From positions 62,001 to 126,000 of the forward strand of contig NZ_BORP01000005.1 of assembly GCF_018333235.1 (NCBI RefSeq): a stretch of DNA of 64,000 bases, read 5' to 3'. A program made the position numbers and the translations under genes. Positions 53,653 through 62,266 of the stretch are shown piece after piece. This DNA is from Ornithinibacillus bavariensis (GTDB taxonomy: Bacteria; Bacillota; Bacilli; Bacillales; Amphibacillaceae). Within the stretch, counting starts at the first letter, position 1. Each line of letters opens with the position of its first letter. Under the pieces are notes generated by a model. That model worked only from the letters and a program-made list of their open reading frames with translations. It was not told where the DNA came from and ran no database searches.

Positions 53653-56247
53653 TTATAATCTAGGATCAACAGGGTCCGATTCCAACGCTAACGTCCCAAG
53701 CACACATTCATGGATTCTCTCAATCGATTCCCCATGAACAAAACGCTTTATCCCCTCAATGCCCAATGAAAATTCTTTTAATGCCAGCTTTTGTTTCTTA
53801 TCAACGTTTCTTTTCTTTAATCTTTCAAGGTTTTTGGGCAATAAATAATCCATACCATAAATGATATGTAGATATCTCCGTCCCCGAACCTTTATTGCCG
53901 GCTGAATTAGCTTCCCGTTCGATTTTGCAATGAAAAATTCTGGCTTAATAACTATTCCTTCATGACCATCAGCTGTCATGGACTCCCACCATTTTATGAC
54001 TTCTTCCTCACTCTCCAAATCATCAATTACCATATACTCGGTTTCAACAAAAACATCCACCATCTTTGCGAATTCCCGGTTCATCTCCATATGCCAGGTA
54101 TGGGGCTTATCGAAAAATGTCTTGTCTCTATGAGCTAACACATGAAATGGAGCAATTTGAATCTGATTAATTCCTTCTATATTCCAGCAATACTTTTGAA
54201 ATATCTCTTTAAATTCTAGTGCATTTTCAAGTTTAGCATCATACTCTGAAAGCCATTGCTTTAATTCTACGTTTATCTTTACAGCTTCTTGAAGTTTATT
54301 AGTAATAATGGATCTGTCCAAAATGGCATTTTCAGAGACATGTACATATTGATTACGAATAAGTTCTTTTGCCTTTAAGTTCCACGGCATTATTTCTGCA
54401 TCCAACAGCACATAATCTGTATCAAATTTAGTAAAATAATTATAAGATAGAAGTCCTTCATTGATTCGAAGTAATATTTCCTTTTCTAGCCCGATATCAA
54501 AGAATCTTCTACCAGTTCTTGTATAGATAACCCCTAAAGTTTCATGTCCGATATACTTTTGACCAGCACTTTTATCCTTAAATAACAGGAGAATTCCCCT
54601 ACTACCCATATGCTTCTTCTCTGCTACCATACGCTGTATTCCCTTATCCCGATAATAGGCTATTGCCTCCTTTGGGTGTTCCAAGTAATTATCTAAGATA
54701 GAAGGCTTAGGTGTTGGACTCATAGTAGGCGGAATATAGATAAGCTCTTCTATTGGAACAGTAAAATGAGAAACCGTGTCAATTGAAGGGATAACATGTT
54801 CTTTTGGTATATGAACCTCACCTAGGTGCTCAGTTGATACGGTGTAGCCATTTAAGAATTTTGCAATGTTCGGAGGATCTAGTCTTTTTTGCTCCCATTC
54901 TTTTAATGGATTATTATCCCCCTTAGAATAGTCCATTACTGCTTTTACGGATACAAATTCCTTTTCTGGGTACCTATAAGCGGTCAGCTCTCCACCGAAA
55001 ACAACCCCTTGATCAATATTGATTGTATTATTATTTATTATAGGTTTTGGTCTAGGATCATGCCCCCATAAGATTAATGCACTTGTATGATGATGAACTG
55101 TCCAGTCCTTCCTCACTGGCTTTCCATTGTTATCTAATCCTTCCGAATCCCCAAAACGGCAATAATCACTAACCTCATAGGATTGTTTACCAACAAATTC
55201 GTCTTTTATACCTGCATGTGTACATACAACAGTTGGCACGGAATTTTTTGCTAAGATATAATGGGAAGGCGCTTCAAATAATAATTGTTTTATTGCATGC
55301 TTTAATTTTATCGTTTGCTCCTCACCATAGTGCCTTTCATATTGCACAAATTCTTCTTGAACTAGTTCATCACCATGGTTAAGGGTGACATTCCGTCCAT
55401 CTAACCATCTCGCTATTTTCCATCCATGATTACTATCAATCATATAAGCATGACCTTCGTTTACATGACGTAAGAAAAATTGCATCGTTTTTAGTGACTC
55501 TGGTCCTCGACTCATAATATCCCCAAGGGATAGAAACTTTCTTCCTTCTGGATGAATGTATAAGTCCTCCGCATTTCTTTCATAGCCTAGCTTATTTAAT
55601 AGTTGAATCAATTCATTATAGCAACCATGAATATCACCAATAACATCAATGCCATTACTAGCATCCAGTTCAAGAGGGTTTTTGTTCCTTCTAATTAATC
55701 TAATGTCCTGCAAATTTTGGATAAAATAAGTCGCTAAGTAGCCTTCCTTTTTAATCAAGCTTCTTTCTCTCTTAAACACTTGATATTGTTGTTTCACCCT
55801 GCGTTTTCCTCTTGGTTTTTCCCGCATCTCATCCCGTTCTAATAAAACGCTTAGGTCCAAATCAAATACAATGGAAACGATTGGTACATGGTGATTTCTA
55901 GCTAATGCAATATATCGTTTTCTATCATCTGTATATAAATGGGTGGCATCGATAAATGTTAATTTATTTAACTTACATCTTTTTTCAATGAGTGTATCCA
56001 TAAGGGAAAAGGCTTCAGCAGAGATTTGTTGGTACTCCTCAAAGATTCGATCTGCCTCATCCTTTGGTCGATGGTTCCAGTCTAGAAATTCAACGTCACT
56101 TACTAATATTCGAAAGTAATCCGAGCTTACTACCTCAGAAGGTTGAATTTGCCCACTATCTATCATTTTTTTCAGGAATGTTGTTTTTCCACTATTAGAA
56201 GGACCAATCAATAATACAATTCCAGAAAAAGGCAAGAAAACATTCAC
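53653..56247 (-). CDS. Polynucleotide kinase-phosphatase Pnkp (RNA repair)
   Basis: An 864-residue three-domain enzyme like Clostridium thermocellum Pnkp. Residues 1-190 are a 5'-OH polynucleotide kinase (P-loop GPSNSGKTT, 15-23). Residues 200-430 are a calcineurin-type 2',3'-phosphatase (GDIHG with Asp205 and His207, SNHG at about 272-275, His344 in CTHAG, His396 in WGHDPRP). Residues 520-864 are a ligase-like adenylyltransferase (KKHMGSR, probable Lys545; EGIVIKPE at 763-770; KVRGRRYL at 786-793). The phosphatase has GDIMSRGP where GDxxDRGP is usual. The start is the GTG at 56247 (behind AAAGGAGGG), overlapping the hen1 stop codon by one base. Together with Hen1 it heals and seals cleaved RNA. 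Confidence 0.93.
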   Translation of the reverse strand: MNVFLPFSGIVLLIGPSNSGKTTFLKKMIDSGQIQPSEVVSSDYFRILVSDVEFLDWNHRPKDEADRIFEEYQQISAEAFSLMDTLIEKRCKLNKLTFIDATHLYTDDRKRYIALARNHHVPIVSIVFDLDLSVLLERDEMREKPRGKRRVKQQYQVFKRERSLIKKEGYLATYFIQNLQDIRLIRRNKNPLELDASNGIDVIGDIHGCYNELIQLLNKLGYERNAEDLYIHPEGRKFLSLGDIMSRGPESLKTMQFFLRHVNEGHAYMIDSNHGWKIARWLDGRNVTLNHGDELVQEEFVQYERHYGEEQTIKLKHAIKQLLFEAPSHYILAKNSVPTVVCTHAGIKDEFVGKQSYEVSDYCRFGDSEGLDNNGKPVRKDWTVHHHTSALILWGHDPRPKPIINNNTINIDQGVVFGGELTAYRYPEKEFVSVKAVMDYSKGDNNPLKEWEQKRLDPPNIAKFLNGYTVSTEHLGEVHIPKEHVIPSIDTVSHFTVPIEELIYIPPTMSPTPKPSILDNYLEHPKEAIAYYRDKGIQRMVAEKKHMGSRGILLLFKDKSAGQKYIGHETLGVIYTRTGRRFFDIGLEKEILLRINEGLLSYNYFTKFDTDYVLLDAEIMPWNLKAKELIRNQYVHVSENAILDRSIITNKLQEAVKINVELKQWLSEYDAKLENALEFKEIFQKYCWNIEGINQIQIAPFHVLAHRDKTFFDKPHTWHMEMNREFAKMVDVFVETEYMVIDDLESEEEVIKWWESMTADGHEGIVIKPEFFIAKSNGKLIQPAIKVRGRRYLHIIYGMDYLLPKNLERLKKRNVDKKQKLALKEFSLGIEGIKRFVHGESIERIHECVLGTLALESDPVDPRL

Positions 56248-57593
56248 TATTGTCCCTCCTTTCTTATAAATAAGCACATTTGAGTTGGGAATCCATATTT
56301 AACATGTTCATCCCCTATACCATCAAATGCTACCTCATAATTACTAGTTTTTTGACTATAACACCATTCGAAAAATTCCTGTCTTGTCCATTCAAATCGA
56401 TGGTCCGGATGTCGATATGCTTCATCCATTTCATACACCTGGTTATATTCCTTGTTTGGCGTTGTGATGATGAGCAATTTTGGCTGATATTCACTTAGAA
56501 TTGTTTGCATTACTTTCGGTAAACGAAATTCATCAATATGTTCAATAACTTCGCATAAAATCATGATATCCTTGGATTTCAGTCTTTCATCATAGTAAAA
56601 TAAAGAACCTATAATTGGGGTTGGCACTATAAAATTATCGCTTTGCTTTATTGCATCGAACCGCTTCAATGCTTTAAGCATGGCTGATTCGGATGGTTCT
56701 ACAGCTAATATCTCCCGCACACCATTTATAAGCCCCAGCTGTAAAGCTAGATTACCTTCACCTGAGCCAAAATCAACAATTGTTTCTTTCATTCTTGATC
56801 TACTAATGTAATCGATGATTTTTTTATATCGAAGCTCATTTAAGCGTAATTCTTTTTGCTGTTCTTTGAACAGATTATTGTTATTCTCTTCCAACTCGCT
56901 ATACAGTTCCTTAAAACGAAGTGCCCTACGCAAAATGAAATCTCTTAAAGGATGTGTATGTAACCACCCTTCCCCATATCGTTCAACTTTTTCGGTTTCT
57001 TTTTCGTCGATGTAATAATGCTTATAATTATCCAGGACCGGAATTAATACAAAAAGCTGCCTTAAACCATTTTGTAATGTTGTTGATCCCTTTAATGAAA
57101 TATAGCGAGCAGAGCTTCTTTCTTTTAATTTAACCTGATAATCAGTCTCTCCATAGCTTATTTTCACTTCGTAGCCTAGCGGTTGAAAAATGTCTATGAT
57201 TTCATGATCTAGTAAATCCGTAGCAAGAGGACCAAAACTAAACTCAAATAAAAAGGGGTGTTCAACCCAGGACGCGTACGATTCCTTTGGTTTTCCATTA
57301 AGTGCTGTACCTAATGCAGACCGTAGTAAAGAACAAAAAATACTACTAACTACAAACTCTCTATCATTAATATAAGAAGTGATATCGTAGTTTTTAGCCC
57401 TGTTCCGAGAGAGTTCAATTGGATCAGGTGTTACAAAAAAGGTTACTTCCATTATTTCATCTGAAAATTTATTATAGAACATCCGAATGAAGTGACCGTT
57501 TTGACTTCTTTCATATATATTATTGGGATTTTTAGCAAGTAGATAGGAAATCACTTCAACATTTTCACCTGTAGCTTGAATGGTTAATTGCAC
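56247..57593 (-). CDS. Bacterial Hen1, 3'-terminal RNA ribose 2'-O-methyltransferase
   Basis: A 448-residue protein with the bacterial Hen1 layout. The N-terminal half (about 1-240) is the Hen1-specific domain that partners with the Pnkp ligase domain. The C-terminal half is a SAM methyltransferase with motif I VDFGSGEGNLAL (about 273-284) and the metal-binding residues Glu348, Glu351 and His352 in CEVIEHIDEF plus His398 in DHRFEW. Hen1 methylates the 2'-OH at the break so that the repaired RNA resists recutting at that site. The start is a GTG behind AAAGAGGTG. Its stop overlaps the Pnkp start, so the two are coupled. Confidence 0.93.
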   Translation of the reverse strand: MQLTIQATGENVEVISYLLAKNPNNIYERSQNGHFIRMFYNKFSDEIMEVTFFVTPDPIELSRNRAKNYDITSYINDREFVVSSIFCSLLRSALGTALNGKPKESYASWVEHPFLFEFSFGPLATDLLDHEIIDIFQPLGYEVKISYGETDYQVKLKERSSARYISLKGSTTLQNGLRQLFVLIPVLDNYKHYYIDEKETEKVERYGEGWLHTHPLRDFILRRALRFKELYSELEENNNNLFKEQQKELRLNELRYKKIIDYISRSRMKETIVDFGSGEGNLALQLGLINGVREILAVEPSESAMLKALKRFDAIKQSDNFIVPTPIIGSLFYYDERLKSKDIMILCEVIEHIDEFRLPKVMQTILSEYQPKLLIITTPNKEYNQVYEMDEAYRHPDHRFEWTRQEFFEWCYSQKTSNYEVAFDGIGDEHVKYGFPTQMCLFIRKEGQ

Positions 57594-57671
57594 CGTAACA
57601 CCTCTTTCATAATTTTAATTTATTGATAATTTTATACAATCATACCATACGGAGTTGATCGAGATACGTTA

Positions 57672-57701
57672 GGGATTAGGGAAATCTAATTCCCTAATCC
57701 C
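57672..57701. terminator. Perfect hairpin spanning the ABC-F stop codon
   Basis: GGGATTAGGGAA and TTCCCTAATCCC form a 12-bp perfect stem with a 6-nt loop that includes the stop codon of the ABC-F gene. No T-run follows on the minus strand, so it may only weaken read-through into hen1 or protect the mRNA 3' end. Confidence 0.45.
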
Positions 57702-59611
57702 ATCCACAATTCCATAAGTGATTCTAGTTCATTCGTTAAGTCTTGCTTTCGATTATATAGTCTATGAAGCTCCTCGTATTCTATATGTTCATCTGCCATC
57801 ACTTCGTCTACCTCTTTTATTTCACCCTCTAGACTATGAATCTTTGCTAAAAGCTCCGGTTCATTATCTTCTTTTTTTGAGTATTTAGGAGTAACTTTTT
57901 GTTGCTTTACCTTTTCCCTTTTTGTGACTTCTTCCTCCTCAATGCTTGATTTCTGTTTCTCTCTCCGATAATCATCATAATTCCCTAGATAACTTTTTAG
58001 TGAATAATTCTCTATGACTATTATTCTTTCTCCCATTCTGTTGATGAAGTATCTATCATGGGAGATAAAGAAAATGGTACCTTTAAAATCCTCTAATGCC
58101 GCTTCAAGCGTTTCGATGGAATCAATATCCAGATGGTTAGTCGGCTCATCCAATATTAATAGGTTAATATCCTGATATAACAGTATAGCAAGCCTCAACC
58201 TAATTCGTTCCCCACCAGATAACTGTTTTACCTTTTTAAAGACACTTGCTTTATAGAACATAAATTTTGCAAGGTATTCCCTCGCCTTTCCCTCGAGTAT
58301 AGAGATATTTTCTCTAAAGCACTCAAGTACCGTATGTTCTTCATTATTAAACGTGATATTCTGAGGTAGGTATGCTGCCTTTACACTTGCACCTAATTCC
58401 AGCTGCCCACTATCTGGCTGTTCTTCCCCGAGTAGCATTTTTAGAAAAGTTGTCTTTCCACTGCCGTTAGGACCAATCAACCCTACCCTTTCACCGTAAT
58501 AGACCATTAAATTAGCATCTTTCAAAATCGGCCTATCGCCAAAGCTTTTAGATAGATTAAAAGCCTTTATTGTTTCATTTCCAGACCTCTCCGTGTCTTT
58601 AAAATGCAATTTCATCGTTCTTTTTTCCGATACTGGGTTATTGATTCGTTCCATTTTATCGAGCCTTTTTTGCATACTCGCTGCTCTTCTAAAGAACTTA
58701 TTATTATCCGCTCTCATTGCCCAATCTCTTAAACTAAGAATTGCCTTTTCCATATTGTTTATCTTTTTCTGTTGCTCCCTATATTGCTCATACAGAATAC
58801 GCATATTTTCTTCTTTTTGACTAACAAAAGCAGAGTAGTTACCATGATAAGAAGTTGATTCCATATTCTCAAATTCAACAATTTTGGTTACGACATTATC
58901 GAGGAAATACCTATCATGTGAAACAATAATGACTATCCCTTTATAGCTCTTCAGGAAGCCCTCCAGCCATTCAACAGAATCCATATCCAAATGGTTAGTC
59001 GGCTCATCTAGCAGTAGAATATCTGGGTGATGAATTAATAATTTTCCAAGAATCACCGTAGTTTTTTCACCACCACTTAACAAATCGAAGTCCTTTTCTA
59101 AGAACGCTTCAGAAAAATTAAGCCCTGTGCAAACCTTGCTCATTTTTTCCTCTCGTTCATAGCCACCCTTAACTTCGAATGAATGAACGAAATCACTATA
59201 TTTTTTCAGGGCCTTTTCTAACTCCGAACCTTCTAGGGTTTTCATTTTTTCCTCTAACTCACGCATTTGTCCTTCGATTGTATCAACTTCCTCAAATGCC
59301 ATATTTAAAATATCAATTACCTTCAAGCCTTTTGGGTACTGTGGTGATTGTTCCAAATATGCCTTAGTCGCTCCCCCTGGAATATGAATTAATCCCTCAT
59401 CATAGCCGAAGCTTGAGGTTTGCGGGTAACCGGGATAATAGTCCATTGGGAGGATACCAGCAATAACCTTCAAAATCGTACTCTTACCACTCCCATTGGC
59501 TCCAACAATACCAATCTTCTCCCCTTCAAAGGCTTCAAAGGTAATATTTTTCACCACAAGTGTTGCATCCATATATTTTTTTATTCCATGTACCTTAAGT
59601 TCTAACATCAT
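57686..59611 (-). CDS. ABC-F family ATPase with attenuator-like leader
   Basis: A 641-residue twin-ATPase ABC-F protein. The Walker A motifs are GANGSGKST and GPNGSGKTT, the signatures LSGGEKTT and LSGGERIR, and both DEPTNHLD sequences are present. The first domain has an insertion after Walker A (YYPGYPQTSSFGYDEG). The interdomain linker contains FFRRAASMQKRLDKM, and a C-terminal coiled coil follows (about 560-640). ABC-F proteins act at the ribosomal E site, relieving stalling or antibiotic binding. I use the ATG at 59611, preceded by AAGGAAGG. The terminator in its leader suggests attenuation, as known for several antibiotic-resistance ABC-F genes. hen1 lies 92 bp downstream. Confidence 0.87.
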   Translation of the reverse strand: MMLELKVHGIKKYMDATLVVKNITFEAFEGEKIGIVGANGSGKSTILKVIAGILPMDYYPGYPQTSSFGYDEGLIHIPGGATKAYLEQSPQYPKGLKVIDILNMAFEEVDTIEGQMRELEEKMKTLEGSELEKALKKYSDFVHSFEVKGGYEREEKMSKVCTGLNFSEAFLEKDFDLLSGGEKTTVILGKLLIHHPDILLLDEPTNHLDMDSVEWLEGFLKSYKGIVIIVSHDRYFLDNVVTKIVEFENMESTSYHGNYSAFVSQKEENMRILYEQYREQQKKINNMEKAILSLRDWAMRADNNKFFRRAASMQKRLDKMERINNPVSEKRTMKLHFKDTERSGNETIKAFNLSKSFGDRPILKDANLMVYYGERVGLIGPNGSGKTTFLKMLLGEEQPDSGQLELGASVKAAYLPQNITFNNEEHTVLECFRENISILEGKAREYLAKFMFYKASVFKKVKQLSGGERIRLRLAILLYQDINLLILDEPTNHLDIDSIETLEAALEDFKGTIFFISHDRYFINRMGERIIVIENYSLKSYLGNYDDYRREKQKSSIEEEEVTKREKVKQQKVTPKYSKKEDNEPELLAKIHSLEGEIKEVDEVMADEHIEYEELHRLYNRKQDLTNELESLMELWMGLGN

Positions 59612-59687
59612 AATTCCTTCCTTCATCCATTTTCTCATGACGCTATTTACGGACTGGGAAAAAGAAGATTTATACAATTATTCCATT

Positions 59688-59724
59688 AAAAAAGACTGTA
59701 AGAAGTTAGTTGCTTCTTACAGTC
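59688..59724 (-). terminator. Intrinsic terminator in the ABC-F leader (candidate attenuator)
   Basis: On the minus strand a perfect 12-bp stem GACTGTAAGAAG/CTTCTTACAGTC (59713-59724 with 59694-59705, loop of 7 nt) is followed by six T. It lies 76 bp before the ABC-F start codon. No minus-strand gene ends just upstream: the nearest is rsiV, over 740 bp away. It therefore most likely belongs to the ABC-F leader and controls that gene. Confidence 0.7.
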
Positions 59725-60067
59725 TCCTATAAACGTTGAATATAATTTGAATAGAGATGATCCTAACAAATATAAAAGTAAATTTTGCTAAAATCTTCTA
59801 CAACTGGGTATTTCGAAAAGTCAGAAAACCCAATTCATCATTATTTTCATATAGGTAAAGTAAGTAAGCCTTCTAATTGCCAACATTCCATAAAGAGCAT
59901 GTCAAATAAACCTAATATTAAGGTTATTGAATCTCATTACAAAATCGTATTAATTTATTTACATAAATTAACTTAGCAATTAGTCGGTTCCATGGTACTT
60001 ACTTTCCCTCCTCAAAATTTTCTTTATTATCTCATTTGTTTAGAACTATGTAAATAGTTTTTTATAA
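59725..60067. other. Intergenic region upstream of the ABC-F gene
   Basis: AT-rich sequence without a convincing gene. It should hold the ABC-F promoter. A possible minus-strand TTGTAG-17-TACTTT (ending about 59768) is the best candidate I see, with low certainty. A 63-codon plus-strand frame at 59785 has no ribosome binding site and a non-protein-like composition. Confidence 0.35.
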
Positions 60068-60346
60068 GCACATAAGAACTATTACTATAAAGGAGTTCCA
60101 TCACTCGTCGTAGAGGTGCTTTCGAAAAGCACACAACGTAAGGATCTTATTAAGAAGCTTGATTTGTATATGTCCTGTTGGGTGGAAGAATACTGGATTG
60201 TTAATCCAGATAATATGGAGGTAACAATCTATCATTTTGAAGAAAATAATATTAGTAGTAGTTCTACCTATAAGAACGGTGAGACTGCGAAATCTTTTAT
60301 ATTTGATGGACTAGGTGCTGAAATTAGTAGAGTCTTTAAGAGGTAA
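60068..60346 (+). pseudogene. Uma2-family nuclease-like gene, 5'-truncated
   Basis: From 60092 the frame reads GVPSLVVEVLSKSTQRKD and continues LYMSCWVEEYWIVNPDNMEV, the C-terminal half of the Uma2 (DUF820) PD-(D/E)xK fold with its catalytic Glu-Val and conserved Lys region. The normal N-terminal half of about 100 residues is missing: an in-frame stop at 60065-60067 lies just upstream and no start or ribosome binding site is suitably placed. The remaining frame ends normally at 60346 before a terminator. It is most likely a decayed gene. Confidence 0.75.
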
Positions 60347-60371
60347 TGAAACTTTATGAACCATATAAGAA

Positions 60372-60406
60372 AATGCCCGATTCGTAATTTATTCGGGCAT
60401 TTTTCT
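60372..60406 (+). terminator. Bidirectional terminator between the Uma2 remnant and rsiV
   Basis: AATGCCCGA and TCGGGCATT (60372-60380 and 60393-60401) form a 9-bp stem followed by a run of T on the plus strand and a T-containing tract on the minus strand. Confidence 0.8.
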
Positions 60407-60466
60407 TTGGTTTGTTATAATGTGTAAGATAGGAACTAGAACAAGGAACCTGTCCCCAGTTACCAT

Positions 60467-61342
60467 TTACTTTATATAAGCATTACTAACTAGGATATCT
60501 TTTATTTCATCTGTTGGAATAACAAATTCCACAGTTCCCATATAACCTGGTGCTACTTCATAATCATTAAAGGAAACAACCAATTTATGTTCTGCATTAA
60601 TATAGAAGTTTTGCTCTTTGTTAATTTCAGTAAATCCTTCTCCAAGTTCTTCCTCTGATGCAATGAAATAAGACTTAGCCTCATCTTCCTTCATTTGTTG
60701 CTTCATCTGTTTTATGATATTTTCACTAATGACAGCAATATAAGAATCATCCTTGAAGAGGCTTGGAAGTGTTACTAACAATTGATTTTCTTTATCAATT
60801 GTATCGTACTTGATAGTTGTTTTGGATGATGCTGCTGTTTCTTGAACATAGCGACCTACAGTGAGTAGTTGGTCCGTATCAGTCTTAACCACGAATCCAC
60901 TATCAACACGTAAATGTCCATCCACTCCAAACGCTTTTTGTCCTTTCATTTCATCCATGAATTTTGTGTATAGTTCCTGACTTTCCATCAAATACTTTTC
61001 ATTCAATGTTTGCTCTAATTCCTTATTTTCCAGCTTATCAATTGCAGGAACCTTTATATCAGCCTGATAATTTCCTTCGTCAACAGTAAATTCTGTAAAT
61101 GTAAGGACATCAACAATACTACCTACTACCGGTATACTCTCCAACGATTTAGCAAATGCAGGACTTATATTGATACTTGATGTAAAAATGACCGCTGCAG
61201 CGGCAACTCCAGCAACCCATTTAAATCCAGAGTTCTTAGATTTCCTTTTCTGTAATGCTTTTTTAACAACTTCATCAAGTTCTGTAGGAATTGGAATATC
61301 TTCATATTTCTCTTTTAATTGTTTCATTTTATTATTATCCAT
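60467..61342 (-). CDS. rsiV: Anti-sigma factor RsiV-like (DUF3298 sensor domain)
   Basis: A 291-residue single-pass membrane protein. Residues 1-40 are cytoplasmic and bind the sigma factor, residues 43-65 form the membrane helix (WVAGVAAAAVIFTSSINI), and the rest is extracellular. The C-terminal region with YEVAPGYMGTVEFVIPTDEI is the DUF3298 domain. In B. subtilis, RsiV binds lysozyme directly and is then cleaved by signal peptidase and RasP, releasing SigV. The AFAKSLES sequence after the membrane helix could be a signal-peptidase site. It overlaps the sigV gene by 8 bp. Confidence 0.88.
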   Translation of the reverse strand: MDNNKMKQLKEKYEDIPIPTELDEVVKKALQKRKSKNSGFKWVAGVAAAAVIFTSSINISPAFAKSLESIPVVGSIVDVLTFTEFTVDEGNYQADIKVPAIDKLENKELEQTLNEKYLMESQELYTKFMDEMKGQKAFGVDGHLRVDSGFVVKTDTDQLLTVGRYVQETAASSKTTIKYDTIDKENQLLVTLPSLFKDDSYIAVISENIIKQMKQQMKEDEAKSYFIASEEELGEGFTEINKEQNFYINAEHKLVVSFNDYEVAPGYMGTVEFVIPTDEIKDILVSNAYIK

Positions 61343-61862
61343 TATGTCTTACCTCCTCTAAGTGTAGGTCATTCATCTGATCCCTTAGAATTTTTAAGGC
61401 TTTATATAATCGAGTTTTAGCGGTATTAATATTTAATTCTAATATTTCCGCTACATCTTCAATCTTTAAATCTTCAAAGTATCGAAGGACAACAACACTT
61501 CGATATTGAATCGGCAAGCTATTTAGCGCCTGTTCTAAATCCATATCATGATAATGATCTTCATGACTAGGGGAATGTAATTGAATCGTAGTATCATCAA
61601 GAACCGTGACTTTCTTTCTGCGACGAAGAAAATCTAATGAAGTATTGACAACAATTCGATAGAACCAACTTTTAACAGCCTGAATATCCTTTAAAGTACC
61701 AGCTGTAATTGCTTTCTGAATTGAATCTTGTACAATATCAAGTGCATCATCACGGTTCTGAACATAGCTGTATGCAAGCCGATAAAAGCTTTCTTTGTTT
61801 TGCATTACATACTCAGCAATGATTTTTTCTTGTTTAGGCTGCCTATTAAACACATGACACAT
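61335..61862 (-). CDS. sigV: ECF sigma factor SigV-like
   Basis: A 175-residue extracytoplasmic-function sigma factor. Region 2 (about 25-95, RLAYSYVQNRDDALDIVQDSIQKA) and region 4 (about 115-165, LNSLPIQYRSVVVLRYFEDLKIEDVAEIL) are complete. It is cotranscribed with and overlaps an RsiV-type anti-sigma gene. SigV in B. subtilis confers lysozyme resistance through oatA and dltABCDE; no oatA lies next to it here. An autoregulatory promoter is suggested upstream (61902-61930). Confidence 0.88.
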   Translation of the reverse strand: MCHVFNRQPKQEKIIAEYVMQNKESFYRLAYSYVQNRDDALDIVQDSIQKAITAGTLKDIQAVKSWFYRIVVNTSLDFLRRRKKVTVLDDTTIQLHSPSHEDHYHDMDLEQALNSLPIQYRSVVVLRYFEDLKIEDVAEILELNINTAKTRLYKALKILRDQMNDLHLEEVRHNG

Positions 61863-61901
61863 CTCCTTGTTTTTCTCGTTAGCTAACGGAGTTTCATAGT
61901 A

Positions 61902-61930
61902 TAGACGTACGGGGTGTTAAGAAAAGTTTT
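61902..61930 (-). promoter_or_regulatory. Candidate ECF (SigV-type) promoter of sigV-rsiV
   Basis: On the minus strand AAAACTTTTC (61930-61921) is followed, about 17 bp after the AAAACT, by CGTCTA (61907-61902). The AAAC core with a CGTC -10 motif fits ECF promoters of Bacillus, so autoregulation is likely. A perfect 12-bp palindrome CGTTAGCTAACG lies between it and the gene (61877-61888). Confidence 0.6.
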
Positions 61931-62266
61931 AGATATTTATTTTTTTGTAGATTTATCATAATGAAGGGTTAAAAGCGTTCAGAATAGGAGATTTGTCTAT
62001 AACCCCTTTGAATAATCCCCCTATTTTTCCAGAGGTTAAAACATTAAAAAATCTCAAGCCTATTTGGGCATGAGACAATCATACAATAAAAGTTATATAA
62101 AACTAAAATATTATATTTTCTTATAAAACGAAACACTCCATCCTTTATGAAACCTATTATAAACTTCATAGAATCGAAGAAACCCTAAAAATAAGGGTTT
62201 CTTTATACAGAAAGGCTCACTACTTCGATTACTAAGGACGAAGTAAGCCTTTGTGACTGTATTTAC
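61931..62266. other. Intergenic region with several hairpins
   Basis: No gene is seen. AGAAACCCT/AGGGTTTCT (62178-62202) followed by TTTATA, and AAAGGCT...AGCCTTT (62211-62252) with an inner CTTCG/CGAAG pairing, are two adjacent terminator-like structures downstream of yxeA. A weaker CTCAAGCC/GGGCATGAG hairpin lies near 62051-62072. Confidence 0.5.

Noticed and set aside
59785-59976. 63-codon plus-strand frame between the ABC-F gene and the Uma2 remnant
   Set aside because: There is no ribosome binding site, the composition is not protein-like, and there is no recognisable motif.
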